Source of the DNA: Streptomyces liangshanensis
Lineage (GTDB): Bacteria; Actinomycetota; Actinomycetes; Streptomycetales; Streptomycetaceae
Length of the DNA: 64,000 nucleotides
Assembly (NCBI RefSeq): GCF_011694815.1
Contig: NZ_CP050177.1
Coordinates: forward strand, 6,207,501 to 6,271,500
Reading direction: 5' to 3'
The notes under the pieces: generated by a model
What the model saw: only the letters and a program-made list of their open reading frames with translations
Told to the model about the DNA's origin: nothing
Databases searched by the model: none
Translations under genes and position numbers: made by a program
Shown here: positions 9,574-21,179 of the stretch, one piece after another
Numbering within the stretch: position 1 is the stretch's first letter
Layout of the letters: each line of letters starts with the position of its first letter

Positions 9574-10580
9574 CCACGAACACCACGCTGACCGCGAACA
9601 CCCCGTTGACCACGAACACCACCTCTCCTACGGACGACACCACCTCGCCTCAGGACAGCACCACCTCGGCCGCGGGGACCACCGACCGGGCCCGTACCGT
9701 CTTCCTCCTCGCCCACACCGGCAGACCCGCGGCCATCCGCAGCGCCGAACTGGTCGTGACCGGGCTGCTGCGCAACGGCATCGGGGTACGGGTGCTGGCC
9801 GGCGAGGCGGTCGACCTGCCGCTCCCGCCCTCCGTCGAGACCGTCCCCGAGGCCACCCCCGGTGTCCTCGAAGGCTGTGAGCTGCTGGTCGTGCTCGGCG
9901 GCGACGGCACCCTGCTGCGCGGCGCCGCGTTCGCCCGCGCCTCCGGTGTGCCGATGCTCGGCGTCAACCTCGGCCGGGTCGGGTTCCTGGCCGAGGCGGA
10001 GCGCGACGACCTGGACAAGGTCGTCGCCCGGGTCGTCAGCCGCGACTACGAGGTCGAGGAGCGCATGACCATCGACGTCGTCGTGCACAGCAACGGCGAC
10101 GTCGTCCACCGGGACTGGGCCCTGAACGAGGCCGCCGTCCAGAAGGTGTCGCCCGAAAGGATGCTGGAGGTGGTCCTGGAGATCGACGGCCGCCCCGTCA
10201 CCGGCTTCGGCTGCGACGGCATCATCTGCGCGACCCCCACCGGCTCGACGGCCTACGCCTTCTCGGCCGGCGGGCCCGTGGTGTGGCCCGAGGTCGAGGC
10301 GCTGCTGATGGTGCCGATCAGCGCCCACGCGCTGTTCGCGAAGCCCCTGGTCACCTCGCCGACCACGGTCCTGGCGGTGGAGGTGCAGCCCAACACCCCC
10401 AACGGGGTCCTGTGGTGCGACGGGCGCAGGACCGTCGAGCTGCCGCCGGGCGCCCGCGTCGAGGTGCGGCGCGGGGCCGTGCCGGTACGGCTGGCGCGGC
10501 TCCACCACGCTTCCTTCACCGATCGGCTGGTGGCCAAGTTCGCGCTGCCGGTCTCCGGCTGGCGCGGGGCGCCGCACTGA
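9570..10580 (+). CDS. nadK: NAD kinase with Thr/Asn-rich N-terminal extension
   Basis: NAD kinase makes NADP+ from NAD+ using ATP or polyphosphate. Family hallmarks are LGGDGTLLRG, GVNLGRVGFLAEAE, LNEAAVQK and ATPTGSTAYAFSAGGP, in order. The start is judged to be TTG at 9570, overlapping the tlyA stop and preceded by GGAGGG at 9558-9563. This gives 336 residues. The catalytic domain only begins at about residue 39 (RARTVFLLAHTG); the first 38 are almost all Thr, Asn, Ser, Asp and Pro, made by imperfect repetition of a GACCACGAACACC unit. Relatives begin with only a handful of residues before RTVFLLAHTG, so this is an unusual local expansion. Confidence 0.93.
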   Translation: MTTNTTLTANTPLTTNTTSPTDDTTSPQDSTTSAAGTTDRARTVFLLAHTGRPAAIRSAELVVTGLLRNGIGVRVLAGEAVDLPLPPSVETVPEATPGVLEGCELLVVLGGDGTLLRGAAFARASGVPMLGVNLGRVGFLAEAERDDLDKVVARVVSRDYEVEERMTIDVVVHSNGDVVHRDWALNEAAVQKVSPERMLEVVLEIDGRPVTGFGCDGIICATPTGSTAYAFSAGGPVVWPEVEALLMVPISAHALFAKPLVTSPTTVLAVEVQPNTPNGVLWCDGRRTVELPPGARVEVRRGAVPVRLARLHHASFTDRLVAKFALPVSGWRGAPH

Positions 10581-10729
10581 CCCGTACCACCGGCCGTGCG
10601 CAGGTCAGGGCGGGTGCCCGGGGTACGGAGGCGCCCGCCAGGACCGTCGTACGGAGGCGCGGACACCGCACGTCCGTACGAATGAGGGGTGGGGTCCGTC
10701 GCACGGCGGTCCCCGGACCTCGTATGGTC

Positions 10730-12487
10730 ATGACCGTGTTGGAGGAGATGCGGATACGGTCGCTCGGGGTCATCGACGACGCGGTCGTCGAGCTGTCGCC
10801 CGGCTTCACGGCGGTGACCGGTGAGACCGGCGCGGGCAAGACCATGGTCGTCACCAGCCTCGGGCTGCTGCTCGGCGGACGGGCCGACGCCGCCCTGGTG
10901 CGGATCGGCGCGAAGGCGGCGGTCGTCGAGGGGCGGATCACCCTGTCCCCCGGCGATCCGGCGGCGGTACGGGCCGAGGAGGCCGGTGCCGAGCTGGACG
11001 ACGGGGCCCTGCTCATCAGCAGGACCGTCTCGGCCGAGGGCCGCTCGCGCGCCCACATCGGCGGGCGTTCCGTGCCGGTGGGGGTGCTGGCCGAACTGGC
11101 GGACGACCTCGTCGCCGTACACGGCCAGACCGACCAACAGGGACTTCTGCGGCCCGCGCGGCAGCGGCAGGCCCTCGACCGGTACGCGGGCGGGACGGTC
11201 ACGGAACCGCACGCCACGTACGCGGCGGCCTACCGCAGGCTGCGGGCCGTCGCCACCGAGGTGGACGAACTGACCACGCGCGCCAGGGAACGGGCGCAGG
11301 AGGCGGACCTGCTGCGCTTCGGCCTGGCGGAGATCGCCGCCGTCGAACCGCTCCCGGGCGAGGACGCCGAACTCGCCGCGGAGGCCGAGCGGCTGGGCCA
11401 TGCGGAGGCGCTGTCCTCGGCCGCGTCCGTGGCGCACGCGGCGCTCGCCGGTAACCCCGAGGACCCGGAGGCCGTCGACGCGACCACCCTCGTCGGGGGC
11501 GCGGGGCGGGCCCTGGACGCCGTACGGGCGCACGATCCGGCCCTCGCCGGGCTCGCCGAGCGGATGGGGGAGATCTCCATCCTGCTGGCGGACGTGGCCG
11601 GGGAGCTGGCCGGATACGCCGACAACCTGGACGCCGATCCGCTGCGGCTGGCCGCGGTGGAGGAGCGCCGGGCGTCCCTCACATCCCTGACCCGGAAGTA
11701 CGGCACCGACATCGACGGGGTCCTGGCCTGGGCCGAGGAGAGCACCACGCGCCTGGCCGAGCTGGAGGGCGACGACGAGCGGATCGGCGAGCTGACGGCC
11801 GAGCGGGACGCGCTGCGCGAGGAACTGTCCGGCCTCGCCCAGGCGTTGACCGACGCCAGGTCGGCGGCCGCCGCGCTCTTCGCGGAGGCGGTCACGGCGG
11901 AGCTGGCCTCGCTGGCCATGCCGCATGCCCGGGTGTCGTTCGACATCCGGCAGACCGAGACGGCCGACGAGACGTCCGGCATCGAGGTCGGCGGCCGGTC
12001 GGTCGTGTACGGCCCGCACGGCGTCGACGAGGTCGAACTGCTCCTGGCCCCGCACCCGGGCGCCCAGCCCCGGCCGATCGCCAAGGGTGCCTCGGGCGGT
12101 GAGCTGTCCCGCGTGATGCTCGCCGTGGAGGTCGTCTTCGCCGGGTCCGACCCGGTGCCGACGTACCTCTTCGACGAGGTCGACGCGGGCGTCGGCGGCA
12201 AGGCGGCGGTCGAGGTGGGCCGCCGGCTGGCCAAACTCGCCCAGTCGGCACAGGTGGTGGTGGTCACTCACCTTCCGCAGGTCGCGGCGTTCGCCGACCG
12301 CCAGCTGCTGGTCGAGAAGACCAACGACGGCTCGGTGACGCGCTCCGGCGTGACGGTCCTGGAAGGCGAGGACCGGGTACGGGAGTTGTCGCGGATGCTC
12401 GCGGGGCAGGAGGACTCGGAGACCGCCCGCGCCCACGCCGAGGAACTCCTCGCCACCGCCCGCGCCGACGGCCCGCGGGCGGGCTGA
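10730..12487 (+). CDS. recN: DNA repair protein RecN
   Basis: A 585-residue SMC-like ATPase that acts early in double-strand-break repair. The N-terminal head has Walker A GETGAGKT (near residue 35) and Q-loop HGQTDQQ, the middle 160-400 is helical coiled-coil, and the C-terminal head has signature ASGGELSRVMLA and Walker B YLFDEVDAGVGGKAA. In-frame ATGs at 10724, 10730 and 10748 are all possible; none has an ideal ribosome site (GGAGGAG touches the one at 10748). Located about 150 bases after nadK, the conserved actinobacterial order tlyA-nadK-recN. Confidence 0.95.
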   Translation: MTVLEEMRIRSLGVIDDAVVELSPGFTAVTGETGAGKTMVVTSLGLLLGGRADAALVRIGAKAAVVEGRITLSPGDPAAVRAEEAGAELDDGALLISRTVSAEGRSRAHIGGRSVPVGVLAELADDLVAVHGQTDQQGLLRPARQRQALDRYAGGTVTEPHATYAAAYRRLRAVATEVDELTTRARERAQEADLLRFGLAEIAAVEPLPGEDAELAAEAERLGHAEALSSAASVAHAALAGNPEDPEAVDATTLVGGAGRALDAVRAHDPALAGLAERMGEISILLADVAGELAGYADNLDADPLRLAAVEERRASLTSLTRKYGTDIDGVLAWAEESTTRLAELEGDDERIGELTAERDALREELSGLAQALTDARSAAAALFAEAVTAELASLAMPHARVSFDIRQTETADETSGIEVGGRSVVYGPHGVDEVELLLAPHPGAQPRPIAKGASGGELSRVMLAVEVVFAGSDPVPTYLFDEVDAGVGGKAAVEVGRRLAKLAQSAQVVVVTHLPQVAAFADRQLLVEKTNDGSVTRSGVTVLEGEDRVRELSRMLAGQEDSETARAHAEELLATARADGPRAG

Positions 12488-12636
12488 CCCCCTCTCCGCC
12501 CGTCACCCGGTTGGGTGAATCTGGAGGGGGAGTTGCGGCGGCGGACACACGAACGACGCGTCCGCGGTGCCGGAACGTGCGTACGGACTGGCATCCTTGA
12601 GGTACCCCCCGATCCCGACCCAGGAGCCCCGGCCAC

Positions 12637-13725
12637 GTGACACCACTGCGTACGGTCCAGGTGCTCGGCGGCGGCAGCGCGGGCAGCAGCGCGCACGTCC
12701 GCTCCCTGGCGGCCGGACTGGTCGCCAGGGGAGTGCGCGTGACCGTGTGCGCCCCCGCCGACCTGGAACGCTCGTACGACTTCGGCGGCGCCGGCGCGCA
12801 CCACGTGCCCGTACCGAGGCGCGGGGACCCCGCCGCGGTCGCCGCGCTGCGGGCCGCGTGCGCGGGGGCCGACGTGGTGCACGCGCACGGACTGCACGCC
12901 GCCGCGCGGACCGCCCTGGCCCTCGGCGGGCAGCGGGTGCCGCTCGTCGTCACCTGGCACACCCGCTCGCAGGGCGAGGGCGCCCGCGGGCCGCTGCTGC
13001 GGCTGCTGGAACGACGCGTCGTCAGGACGGCGGCGGTCGTGCTCGGCACCTCCTCGGAACTGGTCGACCAGGCCCGCGCGCGCGGGGCGCGGGACGCCCG
13101 GCTCGCCCCGCTGGCGGTGCCCGCGGCCCGGCCCCCCGACGACGGCCCCGAGAACAAGGCGCGCGCCGAACTGGGCGCGGTCGACCGGCCGTTGCTGATG
13201 GCCGTCGGCGCGCTCGTGCCGCACCAGGGGTACGACACCCTCCTGGACGCGGCCGCCGCGTGGAGCCGCCTCGACCCCGTACCGCTGCTGGTCGTCGCGG
13301 GTGAGGGCCGGGAGCGGGCGCGGCTCCAGCGCCGTATCGAGAGCGCCGAGTTGGCCGTCCAGCTCGTCGGGCGCCGCGACGACATCGGCGAACTGCTGTC
13401 CGCCGCCGACGTGGTGCTGCTCCCCAGCCGCTGGGAGGCCCGCTCCGTCCTCGCCCAGGAGACCCTGCGCCTGGGCGTGCCCCTGGTGGCCACGGCGGTG
13501 GGCGGCAACCCCGATCTGCTGGGGGACGCCGCCGAGTTCGTCCCGTACGGCGACTCCGTGGCGCTCGCCGCGACGGTCGTACGGCTCCTCGGTGACGCGG
13601 ACCGCAGGAAGGAACTCGCCGCGGCGGGCCGCGCGCAGGCGGCCACGTGGCCGACGGAGGACGACACGATCGCGCAGATGCTCAGCGTCTACGACGAGTT
13701 GACGCAGCCGCGACGGGTGGGCTGA
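12637..13725 (+). CDS. GT4-family glycosyltransferase
   Basis: A 362-residue GT-B fold transferase. The N-terminal glycine-rich loop (GGGSAGSSAHV) is followed by a Rossmann half with DVVHAHGLHA and VTWHTRS, and the C-terminal half carries the GT4 nucleotide-sugar signature: LMAVGALVPHQGYDTLLDAA, then ADVVLLPSRWEARSVLAQETLRLGVPLVATAVGG with the E-x7-E motif. It should transfer a sugar from a nucleotide donor to a cell-envelope or small-molecule acceptor; neither is identifiable. GTG start at 12637 with CAGGAG 10 bases upstream. The 149-base gap after recN shows no terminator. Confidence 0.9.
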   Translation: MTPLRTVQVLGGGSAGSSAHVRSLAAGLVARGVRVTVCAPADLERSYDFGGAGAHHVPVPRRGDPAAVAALRAACAGADVVHAHGLHAAARTALALGGQRVPLVVTWHTRSQGEGARGPLLRLLERRVVRTAAVVLGTSSELVDQARARGARDARLAPLAVPAARPPDDGPENKARAELGAVDRPLLMAVGALVPHQGYDTLLDAAAAWSRLDPVPLLVVAGEGRERARLQRRIESAELAVQLVGRRDDIGELLSAADVVLLPSRWEARSVLAQETLRLGVPLVATAVGGNPDLLGDAAEFVPYGDSVALAATVVRLLGDADRRKELAAAGRAQAATWPTEDDTIAQMLSVYDELTQPRRVG

Positions 13726-13755
13726 GCGGGCGGTCAGGGTCCGTTCAGGGCGCGG

Positions 13756-15402
13756 TCAGGGCGCGTGGCGCCTCGCCCGCAGCGCCAGGCTCAGCGCCAG
13801 GACCGTCTGCGGGTCGTCCAGGTCCGTGCCCAGCAGCTCCTCGATCCGCGCCAGCCGGTTGTACAGCGTCTGCCGGTTCAGGTGCAGCTCACGCGCCGTC
13901 TCCGCCTTGCGGCCCGCGTGGGCGAGGAAGACCTCCAGGGTCGGCAGCAGGGCCGGCCGCGCCGTCCTGTCGTGCGCCCGGAGCGGGCCGATCGCGCGGT
14001 CCACGAAGGCCGCCAGGTCCGGATGGTCCCGCAGCCGCCACAGCAGCAGGTCGATGTCCAGGCGGCGGGCGTCGTACCACGGCAGGTCCGTGAGGCCCTG
14101 CGCCGCCGTCGCGGTCTCGGCCGCGTGCCGCAGCCCCGCGCTCGCGGCCGCCCAGTTGCCGGGGACCCCGACCACCACCACCGGCGGCCGCACCCCCGGC
14201 CGCTCCAGGCCCGCGCGCTCCACCCCGGCCCGCAGCGCCGTCGCGACCCGGTCCGCCACCGCCGTACGGTCGCTCTCGGTCCGCAGCCCCAGCAGCAGCG
14301 GCACCCGCCCCTCCACCGGGCGCACGCCCAGCAGCGCGGGTACGCCTCCCCCCACGGACGACGACAGCTCCTCCAGCACGGCCCGCGCCAGCAGCGCCCA
14401 GTTGCCGGACGGCGACAGCTCCGGCGCCAGCCGCATCACCACGGGCAACAGGGGCCCGTCGCCGGGCCGGAACCCCAGCACCCTCGCCTGCGCGGGCGCG
14501 TCCTCCGCGCGGATCCGGCCCTCGGCGAGATCCGTGAGGAAGTCCCCGCGCCCCCGCGCCGCGACCTCCTCCTCCTGGCGGGCCTGCATCAGCACCACCG
14601 CCAGGAGGCCCGCCGCGCGCTCCGCCGCCATCCGGTGCACCGGCAGCAGCGGCGCCGACACGGCGGGCACGACGAGCCGGGCCCGTACCGCGCCGGAACC
14701 GTGCCCGCCGCCCGGCACGTCCACCAGCACGGTGCCCGCGGGCGGCCCCGCCGCGCGGGTCGCGCGCTGCCCGCGCAGCCCCTCCCAGACCTGGAGCGGA
14801 TCGGCGGCCGGCGCGGGGGCGGGGCCGGCCTCCGGGGCCGCCGCGTAGAGCAGCCGGCCCTCCGCCGTCTCCAGGAAGACCGGGTTGGCCGCGAAGCCGG
14901 CGAGGATCCGCAGCACCCGCGGGACGCCCCCGCCGTCGAGCAGCGCCTCCGTGCAGCGCCGGTGGACCTCCTCGGCCCGGCGCAGCAGCGCGTAGTGCCC
15001 GTTGACGATCTCGGTGTGCACCTCTTCGGTCACCGTCACGAACGGCACCTCGCGGTGGAGCTGCACCAGCGGCAGCCCGGCCGCCCCGGCCGTCTCCACG
15101 AGCGGGGCGGGCAGCCGGTCGAACCTCCGGCCCAGCTCCACCACGAGCGCCGCGATCCCGCGCTCGGCGAGGGTGCGCACGAAGGCCCGCTGCTCGGCGG
15201 GCCGGGTGCCGAGCCCGAGGCCGGTGGTGAGGAGCAGCTCGCCGCCCTTGAGGAGCGAGGCGATGTTCGGGACCTCCCCGGCGTGCACCCAGCGCACCGT
15301 ACGGTCGAGGCGGTCCGCGCCCGCGACGACCTCGGGCAGCCCGGCACGGAGTCCCGGCAGCTCAAGGGCGCGCCGTACCGTGATCCCGTCCTGGCTCTCC
15401 AT
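13756..15402 (-). CDS. PucR-family transcriptional regulator
   Basis: A 548-residue regulator. Residues about 8-130 are the PucR N-terminal sensor domain (RRALELPGLRAGLPEVVAGADRLDRTVRWVHAGE ...). The long middle contains the GGDEF-like linker typical of CdaR/PucR proteins. The last 60 residues form the PucR C-terminal helix-turn-helix (LFLAHAGRKAETARELHLNRQTLYNRLARIEELLG-type pattern). Family members activate purine, amino-acid or sugar-acid catabolism. ATG 15402 has TAGCCT 8 bases upstream and no Shine-Dalgarno, again a leaderless layout. The targets are unknown; no catabolic operon adjoins it. Confidence 0.9.
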   Translation of the reverse strand: MESQDGITVRRALELPGLRAGLPEVVAGADRLDRTVRWVHAGEVPNIASLLKGGELLLTTGLGLGTRPAEQRAFVRTLAERGIAALVVELGRRFDRLPAPLVETAGAAGLPLVQLHREVPFVTVTEEVHTEIVNGHYALLRRAEEVHRRCTEALLDGGGVPRVLRILAGFAANPVFLETAEGRLLYAAAPEAGPAPAPAADPLQVWEGLRGQRATRAAGPPAGTVLVDVPGGGHGSGAVRARLVVPAVSAPLLPVHRMAAERAAGLLAVVLMQARQEEEVAARGRGDFLTDLAEGRIRAEDAPAQARVLGFRPGDGPLLPVVMRLAPELSPSGNWALLARAVLEELSSSVGGGVPALLGVRPVEGRVPLLLGLRTESDRTAVADRVATALRAGVERAGLERPGVRPPVVVVGVPGNWAAASAGLRHAAETATAAQGLTDLPWYDARRLDIDLLLWRLRDHPDLAAFVDRAIGPLRAHDRTARPALLPTLEVFLAHAGRKAETARELHLNRQTLYNRLARIEELLGTDLDDPQTVLALSLALRARRHAP

Positions 15403-15437
15403 AGCAGCGGAGGCTACCCGGGCCGCCCCGCCCCGCG

Positions 15438-16229
15438 TCAGCCCGGCTTGACCGCCAGCGTCGCGAAGTAGTTCGAGAAGTGCGCGGCGGACGCGTTGGA
15501 ATGGTGCGGCGCCTCCGCGAAGCCGGTGACGGCGAACCCCGCGGCGAGCTGCCCGCCGATCTGGTCGGTGAGGCTGTGGCTGTATTCGAGCGCGGCGTCC
15601 GCGCCGAACTTCGCGGCGCGTTCCTCGGCGGAGTACCACGTGACATCGCTGTACGGCAGCTTGTGCACGACGATCAGCTCGCCGCGCTCGTCGAGCGCCT
15701 CGTGGTCGAACAGGTACGCATCAGGGTTGACGAAGCCCGAGAGCAGCGTCCCGCCCGGCCGCAGGACGCGGAAGCACTCGCGCCACACCACGGTCACGTC
15801 CGGTACGAACAGGTTGGAGACCGGATGGAACACGACGTCGAAGGTCGCGTCGCCGAAGGCGCTCAGGTCGCTCATGTCGCCCAGGACGGTGCGCAGTTCG
15901 AGGCCGTCGCGCTCCGCCACCAGCCGGTCCTGGCCGAGCTGGCCGGGGGAGTTGTCGAACGTCGTCACCCGCGCCCCGGCGGCGGCGAGGATCGGACCCT
16001 GCTGTCCGCCGCCGGAGGCCAGGCACAACACATCCTTGCCGGTCAGGTCCGCCGGCAGCCAGGAGCGGTCGACCGGCTCATGACCGACGAGAACGATCGA
16101 CCAGTCGCCCGCGCGGGCGCGCTCGACCTCCTCGGCGCTCACCGGCGTCGACCACTCGTTGCCCTCCTGGACGTACTTGTCCCAGGCGGCCCGGTTGTGG
16201 GCGACGGGGTCGACACCGGTGTTCTGCAC
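15438..16229 (-). CDS. Class I SAM-dependent methyltransferase
   Basis: A 263-residue small-molecule methyltransferase. Motif I is [13 protein letters not shown] with the acidic residue of the next strand in TTFDNS. The post-motif [26 protein letters not shown] and [17 protein letters not shown] follow the UbiE/Methyltransf_11 pattern. GTG start at 16229 with GGGAG 7 bases upstream. It lies 35 bases upstream of the PucR gene on the same strand; substrate unknown. Confidence 0.9.
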   Translation of the reverse strand: MQNTGVDPVAHNRAAWDKYVQEGNEWSTPVSAEEVERARAGDWSIVLVGHEPVDRSWLPADLTGKDVLCLASGGGQQGPILAAAGARVTTFDNSPGQLGQDRLVAERDGLELRTVLGDMSDLSAFGDATFDVVFHPVSNLFVPDVTVVWRECFRVLRPGGTLLSGFVNPDAYLFDHEALDERGELIVVHKLPYSDVTWYSAEERAAKFGADAALEYSHSLTDQIGGQLAAGFAVTGFAEAPHHSNASAAHFSNYFATLAVKPG

Positions 16230-16345
16230 GTTCCACTCCCTGCTACGGCCGACCGGACACCCGCGGTCCGGGCAGTTCGGTGCCGTCAGCCAACACGTTC
16301 ACAGGGAGTGGACTCAACCGGATTACCTCGCGCCGAGGAGTCCGC

Positions 16346-18172
16346 TCAGCCCCCGTACGCCCCCGACGCCGTCAGGCGCAGGGCCGTGTCGATCAGGGGG
16401 ACGTGGCTGAACGCCTGCGGGAAGTTGCCCACCTGGCGCTTGAGACGCGGGTCCCACTCCTCGGCCAGCAGGCCCAGGTCGTTGCGCAGGTCCAACAGCT
16501 TCTCGAAGAGCTTGCGGGCCTCGTCCACCCGGCCGATCATCGCGAGATCGTCGGCCAGCCAGAACGAGCAGGCGAGGAAGGCGCCTTCGTCGCCCTCCAG
16601 GCCGTCCACGCCCGCCTCCTCGCCGGCGGTCGGGTACCGCATGATGAAGCCGTCCTCCGTGGACAGCTCCCGCTGGATCGCCTCGATCGTGCCGATGACG
16701 CGCTTGTCGTCCGGCGGGAGGAAGCCCATCTGCGGGATCAGCAGCAGCGACGCGTCCAGCTCCTTGGAGCCGTACGACTGCGTGAAGGTGTTCCGCTCCT
16801 TGTCGTACCCCTTCTCGCACACGTCGTGGTGGATGTCGTCCCGCAGCTCGCGCCAGCGCTCCAGGGGACCGTCCGCGTCCCCGGACTCGATGAGCTTGAT
16901 CGTGCGGTCGACCGCGACCCACGCCATCACCTTCGAGTGCACGAAGTGCCGGCGCGGCCCGCGGACCTCCCAGATGCCCTCGTCCGGCTGGTCCCAGTGC
17001 TTCTCCAGGTAGCGGATCAGCTTCAACTGGAGCAGCGAGGCGTAGTCGTTGCGGGCCAGGCCCGTCATGTGCGCCAGGTGCAGCGCCTCGGTGACCTCGC
17101 CGTACACGTCGAGCTGGAGCTGGTGCGCGGCGCCGTTGCCGACCCGGACCGGGCCCGAACGCTCGTACCCGGGCAGCCAGTCCAGCTCCGCCTCGCCCAA
17201 CTCCCGCTCACCGGCGATGCCGTACATGATCTGGAGGTTCTCCGGGTCGCCCGCGACGGCCCGCAGCAGCCACTCGCGCCAGGCGCGGGCCTCCTCGCGG
17301 TAGCCGGTGCGCAGCAGCGAGGAGAGCGTGATCGCGGCGTCGCGCAGCCAGGTGTAGCGGTAGTCCCAGTTCCGGACGCCGCCGATCTCCTCCGGGAGGG
17401 AGGTCGTCGGGGCCGCGACGATGCCGCCGGTCGGCGCGTACGTGAGGGCCTTGAGGGTGATCAGCGAGCGGACCACTGCCTCCCTGTAAGGGCCGTGGTA
17501 CGTACAGTGCTCGACCCATTCACGCCAAAAATCGGAGGTGGCCTCCAGCGAGCCCTCGGGGTCGGGGAGCGCGGGCGGTTCCTTGTGCGAGGGCTGCCAG
17601 CTGATCGTGAAGGCGACCCGGTCGCCGGGCGCCACGGTGAAGTCCGAGTACGTCGTGAGGTCCTTGCCGTACGTCTCCGTCTCGGTGTCCAGCCAGACCG
17701 AGTCGGGGCCCGCGACGGCGACCGTGCGGTTGTCGACCTTGTGGACCCACGGGGTCACCCGGCCGTAGCTGAAGCGCATCCGCAGCGCGGAGCGCATGGG
17801 CACCCGGCCGCTGACGCCCTCCACGATCCGGATGAGCTGCGGGGCGCCGTCGCGGGGCGGCATGAAGTCCGTCACGCGGACCGTGCCGCGCGGCGTGTCC
17901 CACTCCGATTCCAGGATCAGCGAGTCGCCGCGGTAGTGGCGCCGCGCGGCCCTCGGCGGCACGGAACCCGCGGAATACGCGGGTCCGAGGCGCCAGAAGC
18001 CGTGCTCGTCCGTACCGAGCAGTGCCGCGAAAACGGCGTGTGAGTCGAAGCGGGGCAGGCACAGCCAGTCGACTGTGCCGTCCCGGCAGACCAGGGCGGC
18101 GGTCTGCATGTCTCCGATGAGTGCGTAATCCTCGATGCGCCCGGCCACGTGCATCTCCAGTCGAACGGCCAC
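16346..18172 (-). CDS. Glycoside hydrolase family 15 protein (glucoamylase/trehalase-like)
   Basis: A 608-residue cytosolic GH15 enzyme with no signal peptide. The N-terminal beta-sandwich opens with the family phrase RIEDYALIGDMQTAALVCRDGTVDWLCLPRFDS. The (alpha/alpha)6 barrel follows, with GGVRNWDYRYTWLRDAAITL, AWVAVDRTIKL and a C-terminal EEWDPRLKRQVGNFPQAFSHVPLI. Actinobacterial members include the mycobacterial trehalase, so trehalose or a short alpha-glucan is the likely substrate. GTG at 18172 was chosen; ATG at 18154 (six codons in) is also possible. Confidence 0.93.
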   Translation of the reverse strand: MAVRLEMHVAGRIEDYALIGDMQTAALVCRDGTVDWLCLPRFDSHAVFAALLGTDEHGFWRLGPAYSAGSVPPRAARRHYRGDSLILESEWDTPRGTVRVTDFMPPRDGAPQLIRIVEGVSGRVPMRSALRMRFSYGRVTPWVHKVDNRTVAVAGPDSVWLDTETETYGKDLTTYSDFTVAPGDRVAFTISWQPSHKEPPALPDPEGSLEATSDFWREWVEHCTYHGPYREAVVRSLITLKALTYAPTGGIVAAPTTSLPEEIGGVRNWDYRYTWLRDAAITLSSLLRTGYREEARAWREWLLRAVAGDPENLQIMYGIAGERELGEAELDWLPGYERSGPVRVGNGAAHQLQLDVYGEVTEALHLAHMTGLARNDYASLLQLKLIRYLEKHWDQPDEGIWEVRGPRRHFVHSKVMAWVAVDRTIKLIESGDADGPLERWRELRDDIHHDVCEKGYDKERNTFTQSYGSKELDASLLLIPQMGFLPPDDKRVIGTIEAIQRELSTEDGFIMRYPTAGEEAGVDGLEGDEGAFLACSFWLADDLAMIGRVDEARKLFEKLLDLRNDLGLLAEEWDPRLKRQVGNFPQAFSHVPLIDTALRLTASGAYGG

Positions 18173-18601
18173 GTTCGCCCCGAAGGGCGCTTACTGCGGT
18201 CAAGGGTCGTTGACGAGCATGTTTTCCGGGAACACGGGCGGGGTGGTGCCGTTTGCCGGCCTGCATCGGCAGCGAATGTCCGAGCAGGATACGACGCACC
18301 TCGGAGTTCCGCGCCACGCTCCCGGCAACACGGGTCCGCCGAACGGGTGAGCCAAGGGTGACGTGGCGGGAATCCTGGGGAATCCGGCGGGGCGGGAGGG
18401 GCCCGCGAGGCGGGGCCGTGTGGCCGGAACCAGCCTCCCTTCGGCGCTGATACCCTGGTAGCCCGTGGACCGGTGGACTCCCTTGCTAAGCAATGAGGCC
18501 CCGAACCCGCAGCGACGGCGGCCTCCCGGAGATCTCTCCCCCGAGACTCTCAGGGCCCGGCACCGGCACGCACCCCAGACCGCGACCACGGGAGCCCCCT
18601 C
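18173..18601. other. Intergenic region between divergent GH15 and pyrG genes
   Basis: This stretch of 429 bases must hold the divergent promoters of the GH15 gene and pyrG. A possible pyrG -10 is in GATACCCT near 18447; no convincing -35, operator or attenuator hairpin was found. No coding sequence with family resemblance. Confidence 0.5.
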
Positions 18602-20278
<1,677 letters not shown>

Positions 20279-20305
20279 CCGTCCCGCCGATAGCGATACG
20301 GTAGG

Positions 20306-20343
20306 AACCGGGGTGCCGTCCTTCGGGACCGGCGCCCCGGTTT
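20306..20343 (+). terminator. Terminator-like hairpin after pyrG
   Basis: AACCGGGGTGCCGTCC pairs with GGACCGGCGCCCCGGTT (one bulge, one wobble) around a TTCG loop, then only three T residues. It starts 27 bases after pyrG and may attenuate readthrough into the Nudix gene. Confidence 0.65.
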
Positions 20344-20376
20344 CCGCTGGTGCGCTGCTGTGTGGGAGGACGTTTC

Positions 20377-21003
20377 ATGACCATCGAGGACGCTCCGGAA
20401 GAGTGGCGGGTCACCGCGAGCAGGACCCCCTTCCGCGGGAACAAGACCAGCGTCCGGACGGATGATGTGGTCATGCCCGACGGGGCGGTCGTGTCCCGTG
20501 ACTACCAGGTGCACCCCGGGTCGGTGGCGATCCTCGCGCTGGACGACGACGGCCGGGTGGTGGTGCTGCGCCAGTACCGGCACCCCGTGCGCCAGAAGCT
20601 CTGGGAGATCCCGGCCGGCCTGCTCGACATCCCGGGCGAGAATCCGCTGCACGCGGCGCAGCGCGAGTTGTACGAGGAGGCCTACGTCAAGGCCGGGGAC
20701 TGGCGGGTGCTGACGGACGTGTACCCGTCACCCGGCGGTTCCGACGAGGCGGTACGGATCTTCCTCGCCCGGGACCTGTCGGAGGCGGGGGGCGCGCGCT
20801 TCGAGGTCGCCGAGGAAGAGGCGGACATGGAGCTGGCGCGGGTGGAGCTCGCCGACCTCGTGCGGGGTGTGATCAGGGGCGAGCTGCACAACATGTGCCT
20901 GGCGGCGGGCGTGCTGGCGCTCGCGGCGGTGCTGGCGGGGGACGGGATCGAGGCGCTGCGGCCGGCGGAGGCGCCGTGGCCGGCGCGACCGTTCACGGCC
21001 TGA
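20377..21003 (+). CDS. Nudix hydrolase, ADP-ribose pyrophosphatase type
   Basis: A 208-residue Nudix enzyme that probably splits ADP-ribose to AMP and ribose 5-phosphate. The Nudix box is GLLDIPGENPLHAAQRELYEEA, with the REL-x-EE core, and it is preceded by VLRQYRHPVRQKLWEIPAG, which is typical of the ADP-ribose subgroup. ATG 20377 follows GGGAGGA by 6 bases. It occupies the same place as Rv1700 in Mycobacterium. It gives the window a second enzyme of ADP-ribose turnover besides the ADP-ribosylglycohydrolase at 33 kb. Confidence 0.93.
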   Translation: MTIEDAPEEWRVTASRTPFRGNKTSVRTDDVVMPDGAVVSRDYQVHPGSVAILALDDDGRVVVLRQYRHPVRQKLWEIPAGLLDIPGENPLHAAQRELYEEAYVKAGDWRVLTDVYPSPGGSDEAVRIFLARDLSEAGGARFEVAEEEADMELARVELADLVRGVIRGELHNMCLAAGVLALAAVLAGDGIEALRPAEAPWPARPFTA

Positions 21004-21179
21004 GCGGCCACCCCGCTCCCTCCGATCCGGGTCGCTCCGATCTGACGAAATGCTGATCCGATCGAGGGACTTGTCCGCCCTGCCTCACCCGGTCGGTGGC
21101 GGGGAGCGAACTACGCTCGGACCGCCCGTGCGGAGACCCGCCGGGCTCGGCTCGTGCGCAGGCGGACGGAGCGTGGCCC

